From NCBI GenBank assembly GCA_003313425.1, contig NHZP01000005.1, forward strand, positions 1,364,001-1,428,000: a DNA stretch of 64,000 nt. The letters run 5' to 3'. This stretch comes from Pseudopyrenochaeta lycopersici (Eukaryota > Ascomycota > Dothideomycetes > Pleosporales > Pseudopyrenochaetaceae). Below are positions 24,435 to 35,409 of the stretch, one piece after another. The notes below the pieces were generated by a model. The model was not told where the DNA came from. It saw only the letters and a list, made by a program, of their open reading frames with translations, and searched no databases. Numbering within the stretch: the stretch's first letter is position 1; each line of letters opens with the position of its first letter. The position numbers were made by a program, and so were the translations under genes.

Positions 24435-27400
24435 ATGTCGGGACATCCGCAGGGAGGCCATTACGACGATGGCTACGGCCACGACCAGCGTCAGCCTCAG
24501 GCTCAAGGTCAGGACTCGTATTACCAAGACGACCAGTACGGCCAGTATCACGACGACGCCCGTGGCCAGCAAGGTCATTACCAGCAGTCTGGCGATGCCT
24601 ACTACGACGAATCGTGCGTATCCGCTTCTTGCATCATTGCAATGCACCAATTGCTAACTTCGCTGCAGAGCCTATTATGACGGCCAGCAAGGTGGCCAGT
24701 ATCAGCAAAATGGCAACGGATACTATGACGACCGAGGCCAGCAGGGCTATCAAGACGAGTATTACAACGATCAGTACTACGACCAGGGAGGTGCCCAAGA
24801 CGGCTATGGCCAGAATGGCTATGGGTATGTTTCAATTACATCTTTTTCGAATTCCCTGTGCACTGACAATATACGCAGCCAGCAACCCCGCCGCCGTGGC
24901 CATGATTCTGAGGAAGACTCAGAGACTTTTAGCGACTTCACGATGCGATCCGACATGGCTCGTGCGACTGACATGGACTACTACGGACGCGGCGACGAGA
25001 GGTACAACAGCTACAACGAAGGCAATAACCGCGGATACCGACCACCTTCATCTCAGGTCTCATATGGTGGCAACCGCTCGTCGGGTGCTTCTACGCCCAT
25101 CTACGGCATGGACTACTCCAATGCCCTTCCGGCTGGCCAACGCTCGCGGGAGCCCTACCCAGCTTGGACCGCTGAAGCTCAGATTCCTTGCACCAAGGAG
25201 GAGATTGAGGACATCTTCCTGGACCTCACCGCCAAGTTCGGCTTCCAGCGTGACAGCATGAGGAACATGTACGACCACTTCATGACGCTCCTCGACTCGC
25301 GAGCGTCTCGCATGTCACCTAACCAGGCCCTTTTGTCACTACACGCGGACTACATTGGCGGAGAGAATGCTAATTACCGACGATGGTATTTTGCAGCACA
25401 TCTCGATCTGGACGATGCTGTGGGCTTCGCGAACATGAACCTTGGAAAGGCCAACCGTAGGACGCGCAAGGCCCGCAAGGCGGCGAAGAAGAAGGCTTCC
25501 GAGAACCCCGGAAACGAGCAAGAGACACTCGATGCCTATGAAGGCGACAACAGTCTCGAAGCGGCTGAATATCGCTGGAAGACCCGCATGAACCGCATGT
25601 CGCAGCACGATCGAGTGCGACAAGTCGCCTTGTATCTGTTGTGCTGGGGCGAGGCCAACCAGGTCCGTTTCATGCCTGAACTGCTCTGCTTCATCTTCAA
25701 GTGCGCAGACGACTACCTGAACTCGCCCGCTGGCCAAGCCCAGACTGAGCCAATTGAGGAATTCACTTATCTCAATAATATCATCACACCGCTCTACCAG
25801 TACTGCCGTGATCAAGGATACGAGATTCAAGACGGCAAGTATGTGCGGAGAGAGCGCGACCATGCCGCAATTATCGGTTACGATGATATCAATCAGCTCT
25901 TCTGGTACCCAGAAGGCCTTGAGCGTATTGTTTTCGAGGACAAGTCGCGAATCGTTGACCTTCCGCCAGCGGAGCGTTATGCAAAACTCAAGGATGTTCT
26001 GTGGAAGAAGGTGTTCTTCAAGACTTACTACGAGCGACGCTCGTGGTTCCACATGCTTGTCAACTTCAACCGTATCTGGGTTATCCACGTCACATCCTTC
26101 TGGTTCTACACCGCATTCAATTCACAGCCTGTTTACACGAAGAACTATCAACAACAGCTCGACAACCGACCCGAAAAGGCAGCTACTTTGTCCGCCGTGG
26201 CACTTGGTGGTACGATTGCATCTCTTATTCAGATTTTCGCAACGCTTGCCGAATGGGCTTACGTTCCTCGCAAATGGGCTGGCGCGCAGCATTTGACCAA
26301 GCGTCTTTTCTTCCTCCTCGCCGTCTTTGCTGTCAACGTTGCTCCTAGTGTCTACATCTTTGGTCTTGACAAGCGTACGGGTACCATTGCCAACATCCTG
26401 GGAGGTGTCCAATTCGCCATTGCTCTACTCACATTCATCTTCTTCTCGATCATGCCTCTTGGCGGACTCTTCGGAAGCTATCTTACCCGCAACTCTCGCA
26501 AGTACGTTGCGAGTCAAACATTCACGGCCAGTTACCCACGTCTCAAGGGTAACGACATGTGGATGTCGTACGGCCTGTGGGTCTTGGTCTTCGCCGCTAA
26601 GCTTGCTGAGTCTTACTTCTTCTTGACACTGTCTATCAAGGATCCCATTCGTATCCTGTCGCACATGAGAAAACCTGTGTGCTTGGGTGATGCCATCTTC
26701 GGATCCATCATCTGCAAGTACCAGCCTAGGATTCTGCTCGGTCTTATGTACTTTATGGATCTGGTCCTGTTCTTCTTGGATTCTTATCTGTGGTACATTA
26801 TTGCCAACATGTTGTTCTCAGTCTCGCGATCATTCTACCTTGGTGTCTCGATCTGGACTCCCTGGAGGAATATCTTCTCGCGTCTGCCGAAGCGTATCTA
26901 CTCTAAGATCCTCGCCACCACCGATATGGAGATCAAATATAAGCCTAAGGTTCTCATCTCCCAGATCTGGAATGCTGTCGTCATTTCCATGTACCGCGAG
27001 CATCTTCTCGCTATCGATCATGTTCAGAAGCTACTTTACCACCAAGTTCCTTCCGAGCAGGAGGGCAAGAGGACTCTACGTGCACCCACCTTCTTCGTTT
27101 CCCAGGAAGACCACTCTTTCAAGACCGAGTTCTTCCCTGCCCAGAGCGAGGCTGAGCGTCGTATCTCTTTCTTCGCACAGTCTCTGTCGACTCCAATTCC
27201 TGAGCCTCTGCCAGTTGACAACATGCCTACTTTCACGGTCCTCATTCCCCACTACGGCGAGAAGATTCTACTTTCGCTTCGCGAGATTATTCGTGAGGAT
27301 GAGCCCTACTCTCGTGTCACTCTCCTTGAATATCTCAAGCAGCTTCATCCTCACGAGTGGGATTGTTTCGTCAAGGACACCAAGATTTTGGCCGATGAGA

Positions 27401-30400
27401 CCTCGCAGTTCAATGGCGACGATGAGAAGAACGAAAAGGATACCGCCAAGAGCAAGATTGATGATCTTCCTTTCTACTGTATTGGTTTTAAGTCTGCCGC
27501 TCCCGAGTACACACTTCGAACCCGAATTTGGGCATCTCTCCGTTCTCAGACATTGTACCGCACCATTTCTGGCTTCATGAACTACAGCCGTGCGATCAAG
27601 CTTCTGTACCGTGTCGAGAACCCCGAGGTTGTTCAGATGTTTGGTGGTAACTCCGACAAGCTTGAGCGTGAGCTTGAGCGTATGGCTAGGCGCAAGTACA
27701 AGATTTGCGTGTCTATGCAGCGTTACGCCAAGTTCTCCAAGGAAGAGCGTGAGAACACTGAGTTCTTGCTCCGTGCTTATCCCGACCTGCAAATTGCTTA
27801 CCTGGACGAAGAGCCGCCTATTGCTGAGGGCGAGGAGCCACGCATCTATTCCGCTTTGATCGACGGCCACTCAGAGATCATGGACAATGGCATGCGTCGT
27901 CCAAAGTTCCGTATCCAGCTCTCCGGCAACCCTATCCTCGGTGACGGCAAGTCTGATAACCAGAACCACTCCATCATCTTCTATCGTGGTGAATATATCC
28001 AGCTCATTGATGCTAACCAGGACAACTATCTCGAGGAATGTCTCAAGATCCGAAGCGTTTTGGCTGAGTTCGAGGAAATGACCACTGATAACGTCTCCCC
28101 ATACACGCCAGGAATCCCCAACCCCAACTTCAACCCTGTTGCCATTCTCGGCGCTCGCGAGTACATTTTCTCTGAGAACATCGGTATTCTTGGTGACATT
28201 GCTGCCGGAAAGGAACAGACGTTCGGAACCATGTTTGCTCGTACTCTGGCACAGATCGGTGGAAAGCTCCATTACGGCCATCCTGATTTCCTCAACGGTA
28301 TCTTCATGACTACTCGTGGCGGTGTCTCCAAGGCTCAGAAGGGTCTTCATCTTAACGAGGATATTTACGCTGGTATGAACGCTCTCCTCCGTGGTGGCCG
28401 CATAAAGCACTGTGAGTACTACCAGTGCGGTAAGGGTCGTGATCTTGGCTTTGGCTCTGTCCTCAACTTCACCACCAAGATCGGTACCGGTATGGGTGAG
28501 CAGATGTTGTCCCGCGAGTACTACTACATGGGTACCCAACTGCCTCTTGACCGCTTCTTGTCCTTCTACTACGCTCATCCTGGCTTCCACATCAACAACG
28601 TGTTCATCATGTTGTCGGTGCAATGCTTCATGTTCGTTCTCTTGCATCTCGGCGCTCTCCACCACGAGACAATCCTCTGCCACTTTAACAAGGATATTCC
28701 GATCACTGATCCAATGTGGCCCAATGGCTGTGCCAACTTGGTGCCCGTCTTTGACTGGGTGGCGCGTTGTATCGTCTCCATCTTCATTGTCTTCTTCATC
28801 TCTTTTGTCCCCCTTGTGGTTCAAGAGCTGACGGAGCGTGGATTCTGGCGCGCTGCAACTCGTCTGGCTAAGCACTTCTCCTCTGGGTCGCCCTTCTTCG
28901 AGGTTTTCGTCACTCAGATCTACGCCAACTCTCTCCAGACCAACTTGTCTTTCGGTGGTGCCCGATACATTGGTACCGGTCGTGGTTTCGCTACTGCCCG
29001 TATTCCATTTGGCATCTTGTACTCTCGATTCGCCGGTCCTTCCATCTACCTCGGTGCTCGTGCCTTGATGATGCTTCTGTTTGCCACCATCACCGTCTGG
29101 GGACCGTGGCTGATATACTTCTGGGCGTCCCTGTTGTCTCTCTGCCTGGCACCATTCCTCTTCAACCCTCACCAGTTCTCGTGGGACGACTTCTTCATCG
29201 ACTACAGGGAGTATCTCCGCTGGCTGTCGCGCGGAAATACACGGTCTCACAGTGCCTCTTGGATCGGCTACTGCCGTCTGTCGCGAACACGTATCACTGG
29301 TTACAAGCGCAAGGTTCTCGGAGATCCATCATCCAAGCTTTCAGGAGATGTTCCTCGTGCCGCGTTCACGAACATCTTCATGAGCGAAATCATGGGACCC
29401 CTTGTCTTGGTCGCCATCACTCTCGTTCCCTATCTCTTCATCAACGCTCAAACTGGTGTAAACGATGAACGCAACACTGCTGACGAGGACACAAACCTCG
29501 GAACCCCCAAGGCCTCCGGTGCATTGGTCCGTGTGGGCATCATTGCTTTTGGACCTATTGCCGTCAATGCTGGTGTCTTGGGTGGCCTGTTTGCTCTAGC
29601 GTGTTGCGCGGGACCTCTGCTCAGCATGTGCTGCAAAAAGTTTGGTGCCGTCTTGGCTGCCATTGCGCACGCAATCGCTGTCATCATGCTCCTCATCTTC
29701 TTTGTCGTCATGATGTTCCTCGAGGGCTTCAGCTTCCCTAGGGCCTTGTCTGGCATGATCGCGGTCGTTGCCATCCAGCGATTCTTCTTCAAGCTCATCA
29801 TCTCGCTTGCCTTGACCCGAGAATTTAAGGCTGATACCTCGAACATCGCCTGGTGGACTGGCAAGTGGTACACCATGGGCTGGCACACCATTTCGCAGCC
29901 GGGACGTGAGTTCCTCTGCAAGATCACTGAGCTCGGCATGTTCGCCGCCGACTTTATCCTGGGCCATGTCCTCCTCTTCTTTATGCTCCCAGTCTTGTTG
30001 ATCCCATATGCCGATAAGTTCCACTCCGTCATGTTGTTCTGGCTCCGACCCAGGTATGTACAAGTTCATTGTTATTCCACAACATAGCTAACATAACGTA
30101 GCCGTCAAATACGTCCTCCGATCTACTCGCTGAAGCAGACTAAGCTTCGCAAGCGAAGAGTCATTCGCTACGCCATCATGTACTTTTTCCTTCTCATCAT
30201 CTTCCTCGTCTTGATTGTTGGCCCAATCGTTGCTGGAAAGAAGTTCAAGTTCGATCTCCCAGATCTCCCAATGGAGATTTTGCAACCCACTGGGTTCAAC
30301 AACAATGACACCAAGGCTACACCCACAGGTGTTTGCGTGAGGGGTACTTGCCCGAAATGGGATGGAGAAGATACGACAAGCGACGCTCAGACGACGGAGG

Positions 30401-30438
30401 AAACGTCTCGTCGTTTCCGTCGTTACATGGCCTACTAA
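24435..30438 (+). CDS. FKS1: 1,3-beta-glucan synthase catalytic subunit
   Basis: Plasma-membrane GT48 enzyme that makes 1,3-beta-glucan from UDP-glucose, activated by Rho1, and the echinocandin target. Four exons: 24435-24613, 24669-24824, 24879-30053, 30102-30438; introns 55, 54 and 48 bp; 1948 aa, normal for the family. Residues 1-about 150 are a Gly/Gln/Tyr/Asp-rich low-complexity tail. Then come the cytosolic FKS1 domain, a first membrane block, the large cytoplasmic GT48 domain and a second membrane block; the last exon encodes another helix and a hydrophilic C-terminus. Hot-spot 1 reads FLTLSIKDP beginning at Phe693, with Ser697 equivalent to yeast Ser643, the wild-type residues; hot-spot 2 is near [10 protein letters not shown]. 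The joins reproduce the family's [12 protein letters not shown]. Codon use is strongly C-ending, as expected for high expression. Confidence 0.98.
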
Positions 30439-31052
30439 AAGCATATTTGATGGTTTGTGGTTGCTGCTGATACATTGCATTGTACAACACAGATGGAGGC
30501 ATGCGGCGTGGTGACTTGGCTTGGTCCCATAATGATTGTAATATTCGGCCTCAGTGTTTGGTTCGTTGTTCACGGCGTTGGGCGGTGGGATCAAGAGATC
30601 TCACCGACCTGTTTTCTCTCCTTTTTGAACACTTCTGTCTGCTTACAGCGCGGGCATGACTGCACATATACTACGATGGGGTTTTGTTTTGGTTCATCAT
30701 GGGTTGGCGAATATGTTAGAGAACGGCTGCATTACAAATAAATATATGAGGTCTTAATGCCAATCATCTTCTGTTCTGAATCGCACAATTGATGCCTATT
30801 TTGACAGTAACGTGAGCGCCCTCCCGTTTGCCTTGGATCCTGATTTATGTCCTTCCCACACATGGAAGGGGAAATTCTTGCGAAATGATCTGATACACGT
30901 GAGGTGGTGAAATTAGAGCCGCGGCGGGTTGATTGCTGACGTCCTATTGCACCTCCGCGCTTCGCCGCAACCCCCCCGAGACTCTTTCACCCCGAAAAAG
31001 TTGTCCGCATCCACAACCCAACCCTTTCACATTCTCGGCACGACAGCACACA
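30439..31052. other. FKS1 3' UTR and LCB1 promoter
   Basis: About 600 bp. An A-rich AAATAAATA at 30737-30745 could direct polyadenylation of FKS1. Nothing else seen. Confidence 0.5.
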
Positions 31053-32873
31053 ATGGATCTTCATGAGGTGCAGAATGCGACTGCGCGCTTCTTCACTGAC
31101 GCCAATGCGCATTTCAATCGCATCCCCGGTTCCGCCATTGCCGTCCGCTACATTCGATCGAGTTACCAGGACGACCCGGTGAGAAGCGCGGTGGAGCTGT
31201 TCTTGTTCCTGTTTGCGGTTAGGTACTTGCTTGCACCAAAGTATAGCACGCAGAAAAAGATCCAGCTGAGTGATGCGGTATGTGTTGCGTGGACAGGAAA
31301 GGGGAGGTGATGGAGTGCTGACGGAAGAATAGGAGATCGACGAGCTGGTGGACGACTGGACGCCGGAACCGCTTGTGGCAGCGCCTACACCCTTTGAAGA
31401 ATTAGACAATGAGAAGAGACCCGTGATTGTGGGGTACGTGATACTGATTGCCATCCCTCTCCCTTTCAAATCGATGTAATGGGGCGTTGCTAACCTGCCA
31501 AACCTGCAGACCAACAGGACCCAAATCCAAGCTCTCAAACGGCCGCACAGTTATGAACCTCGCCTCGTACAACTACTACAACTTCCTTTCCTCAGATGTG
31601 CTCAAAGAAAAAGCGATTCAGACACTCCGCACCTATGGCGTCGGCCCTTGCGGCCCCCCCGGCTTCTACGGCACGCAAGACGTTCACATGAAGACTGAGG
31701 CCGACGTCGCCGCTCACCTGGGCGTACCAGCCTGCATTATATACGCGCAGAGCTTCTCCACAATATCGAGCGTGATTCCAAGTTTCAGCAAGAGAGGAGA
31801 CATTATTGTTGCCGACAAGGCGGTCAACTTCGCGGTTAGGAAGGGCATGCAGATTAGTCGCAGCACAGTACGATGGTATGAACATAATGATATGGAGGAT
31901 TTGGAGAGGGTGCTACAGAAGGTCATCAAGGAGCAGCGAAAGAAGCCGCTTACGAGGCGGTTCATCATCACAGAGGGGTTGTTTGAGAACATTGGCGATG
32001 TAGTGGATTTGCCGAAGCTGGTAGGTTTCTACACACAATTCGATACAGGTGGAGGGAGACGGGTTTGTACGAATACGGGCTAATTGTGTACCAGGTCGAA
32101 CTCAAACTCAAGTACAAATTCCGCCTCATCCTCGACGAAACATGGTCGTACGGCGTCCTCGGCCGCACCGGCGGCGGCGTAACCGAAGCCCAAAATGTCT
32201 CCGGAACAGAAGTCGATATGATCATTGGATCGCTCGCAGGTCCCTTATGCGCTGCAGGAGGTTTCTGTGCTGGTAATGGAGAGGTCGTCGAGCATCAGCG
32301 TATTTCTTCGGCATCATACACATACTCGGCGGCGCTGCCGGCGTTGCTGAGCACGACAGCTAGTGAAACGATAAGCCTGCTACAGGAACAACCGGAGATA
32401 TTGACGGGTTTGAGGGAGAATGTCAAGGCCATGAGGGCCATGTTGGATCCGAGGAGTGATTGGATCAGGGTGAGCAGTTCTGTGGATAATCCCATGATGC
32501 TCCTTGTTATCAAGCCCGAGGTCATCGAGGCGAAGAAACTCAGTATCGATGATCAGAACCAGATTTTCCGAGACGTAGTCGACGAGGTTAGTATTTCAGT
32601 TCTCCTTCGTTCCAGTTCCAATCTCGTCGTAATTACGTGCGCTTCCTGTCAGGAACAAGGCTAACAGGAGAACAGTGCCTTGCAAATGGTGTCCTTGTGA
32701 CGCGTCTAAAGGCTTTTCCAATCAGTTTGGGACTCAATCCTAGGGATGCGGGTTGGCAGCCTACGCCTGCACTGAAAGTCTGTGTAACGAGTGGGCTGAC
32801 GAAGAAGGAAACGGAGAAGGCGGGTACGGTTGTTAGACATGCTATTACGAAGATCATGGGAAGGCGGAAGTAA
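31053..32873 (+). CDS. LCB1: serine palmitoyltransferase subunit 1
   Basis: Subunit of the ER enzyme that condenses serine with palmitoyl-CoA, the first step of sphingolipid synthesis; LCB1 partners with the PLP-binding LCB2. Five exons: 31053-31277, 31333-31433, 31510-32020, 32095-32586, 32676-32873; 508 aa. An N-terminal membrane helix (ELFLFLFAVRYLL) is followed by the aminotransferase class I/II fold with NLASYNYYNFL, the GPCGPPGFYGT loop (its cysteine matches human SPTLC1 Cys133) and RLILDETWSYGVLG. The helix after GGVTEAQ has no PLP lysine, as expected for LCB1 rather than LCB2. The third intron (74 bp) skips an in-frame stop. The gene lies downstream of FKS1 on the same strand with its own promoter. 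Confidence 0.95.
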
Positions 32874-33575
32874 ACATCAAAGTCGAGCGTTGGAGCCATT
32901 ACGCTGGACTTGGGGTTTGCATGGGCGACGGCGTTTTTGGAATGATGGGTGTTCAGCAGCCCTTTTTTGATTCTTTCGAGTCGGCACTTGTCCAGACTTT
33001 TTCTTCTTGAACAGACTCGTTGTTATATAGATACTTTCTGTAATGCATAATCTTCACGGCACAAGCATTACGCATCTGCGCGCAACTGCGGCAACGTCAT
33101 GCAGACAGAGACAGAGATGGAGTTTGCAAGCATCTCCAAACAAATCCCTGGACGTAGCAAAACAGTTTACCAACAAGCCGATCGATTGCGGCAAGACATG
33201 GTTGCGTGCCAACTGCGGTTCGGTACGGTGCTGGCAAATCACAGCCCCCAAGTCAGGCATTACCCACGGCTGTGTTTTGTGGCTGGCGGCGAACGGTGGC
33301 AGCGCAGCGCAGGATGACGTTCCCGCCAAACTTGAATTACAGACCAAAGTCGCCCGGCGGCACGTCACCAACCTCCGTAGCTTGCGCGCCCACTCGTCTC
33401 TCCGCCAAAAGTCACTTAACCAAGCTTTCCGCTAACCACGGAAGTCAGCCTTTCTTCTGCACTACCCATTTCTTCGTCCTTGTTCCAACACAATCCTGCC
33501 GTCCTTGCATATATTTACATACCTCCCCTGCACCTCTTCCCTGTGTCTTCCCCTACGACCTGAACGCTTGCGAGG
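32874..33575. other. intergenic, no gene seen
   Basis: About 700 bp carrying the LCB1 3' UTR and the promoter of the PS synthase gene. ORFs of 72-132 codons here show no conserved features. Confidence 0.5.
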
Positions 33576-34567
33576 ATGTCGCAACGAAGAAATGGCGCGC
33601 CTGAAGGGCCCAAGGGTGCCGCTGCGAAGGAGCAGAGTGAGCGGAATAGCATGCTGGGATTGAAGCATGTAGGAAGCTAATATCTCGCAGCGCAAGACAA
33701 GCAAGCTCGTCTGCTATCCCAGGAAGTCGGCCACTTCTCCCTCGTCCGCGCCCTGCATGCTGCAGACTTCATTACCGAGCTGAATGGTACATCTTCCCTA
33801 CCCTTTGTTAATGGGGCATTTTCCCTCCCTTTCCCCCCACCATACTCTGCCAGCATGGGTAGTAGGAAATGAGAATGAATCCAAGCTAACAAAGCTCGCT
33901 GCGTCCAGGCTTTTGCGGTGTCATGTCCGTCTTCTCGTCGCTGCGCTACTGCATCCAGGATGACCCGCACAACTACACAAATCTCTACTGGGCGCTGGGC
34001 TTCATACCGCTGGGCTTGTTCTTCGACTTCATGGACGGCAAGGTAGCAAGGTGGAGGAAGAAGGCGAGTTTGATGGGGCAGGAGTTGGATTCGCTTGCTG
34101 ATCTTGTAAGTTTCTATTTTATATATCACGATTTACTGCTTCTCTTTCACTAGGCTTGGTCGGATGAATTGTCATCAAAAAACTAATGCTGGAAATAGGT
34201 ATCCTTTGGCGTTTCTCCCGCCGCCGCTGCTTTCTCCCTCGGCCTCCGCACCCCGCTCGACCACCTCCTCCTCACCTTCTTCGTCCTCTGCGGCCTGACC
34301 CGTCTCGCACGCTTCAACGTCACAGTCGCCATGTTGCCCAAAGACGCCACCGGCAAGAGCGCATATTTTGAAGGCACCCCGATTCCCATGTCGCTCCTGC
34401 TCGTGCAGGTCATGGCATACTGGGTGTACAAGGGCTGGACGCTAGAGCAGATACCGCTGGGACTGTGGCTCGAGGGCACTGCGTTTGAGTTCCACCCCGT
34501 CGTTGCAATGTTCGTTCTACATGGCTGTTTGATGGTCAGCAAGACTATTCATATTCCCAAGCCGTAG
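33576..34567 (+). CDS. CHO1: phosphatidylserine synthase (CDP-diacylglycerol-serine O-phosphatidyltransferase)
   Basis: ER membrane enzyme making phosphatidylserine from CDP-diacylglycerol and serine. Four exons: 33576-33636, 33691-33786, 33909-34105, 34199-34567; introns of 54, 122 and 93 bp; 240 aa. The CDP-alcohol phosphotransferase signature is complete: Asp92, Asp95-Gly96, Ala99-Arg100, Gly109, Asp113 and Asp117, running into LVSFGVSPA across the last intron. About six hydrophobic helices are visible. Close in size to yeast Cho1 (276 aa). The short N-terminus is basic. The fungal PS synthase reading is favoured over PI synthase by length, the GFCGVMSVF start of helix 1 and the ARFNVT region. 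Confidence 0.92.
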
Positions 34568-35409
34568 ATGGGAACAGTTAGCGGATGTGTAATAAAATAT
34601 GGGGTCCAAGAGGGGAAGCATGTGTGCGTGGGGGGAAAATTATACACAAGTGGAGACTGGTTGAGCAATTAGCATGCTCGCTTGTGAGAAAAGAGAATAC
34701 GTGCTGTGATCGGTAATTAGTGTAGGAGAATCATGACGATGCTATGACCGATTAGCGGGCGTACTAAATATGATGATACCCTATTATCAGCCAAACACCC
34801 TCTTCCCATGGCGATCCGTGATCTGCGTGCAAATCATCATCTCCCGTTGCGAGTCAAAGGATCAGAAACGACTGGGATATACTACAATGGATTGAAAGGG
34901 TCTGAAACTTCATTCTCAAGAAGCACTATTGAGCTGATGAAACATTATATATTCTTACTAGAGACACCTATACTAGGGTCTACTCAATCGTTACATGTAC
35001 AAGAAGCTGGACATCGATACCTCGTACCGCGCCGTGGCATTCCTCTCCTCATTCCCAACATGGTTGATTGACGGGAATTGGAACTTAGCGCAAAGGATAC
35101 TACTATACGGTCAAGCGAGTCGCAAGCGGCGCTGGCAATAGACCTGTACGCCAGCTATCCATATGGAAAGACGTGCTAGTAGCAGATATGTGCACGCCCG
35201 TGCAAAGCCTAAGTTGTGGCAAAGGGCCACCATGTTTTGCTCGACATCTCCAGAAGAGGAAAGTTGAGAGGTATCTATACCCGGAGCCTGCGTTGGTAGA
35301 TGGGCAACAGCGAAGGCTCTGAGCCTAAGGGTGCATAATAGAATAGTCCGACGAGGGATCAACCGCATTAATGGACAAAGCAAGAACAAAACTTTCCTGA
35401 GTGGACTCA
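34568..35409. other. intergenic between convergent genes
   Basis: About 840 bp. AATAAA at 34591-34596 is a likely polyadenylation signal of the PS synthase gene. An 87-codon ATG ORF at 34808-35071 has no recognisable features and is not called. Confidence 0.5.

Noticed and set aside
27871..29250. 459-codon minus ORF inside FKS1
   Set aside because: Antisense shadow of C-ending codons in FKS1; Glu/Asp/Val-rich product with no independent support.
34660..34700. Possible tRNA-like stretch (TGGTTGAGCAATTAGCATGCTCGC)
   Set aside because: Only a loose A-box resemblance; no B box (GGTTCGANNCC) or acceptor stem follows. No tRNA found elsewhere either.
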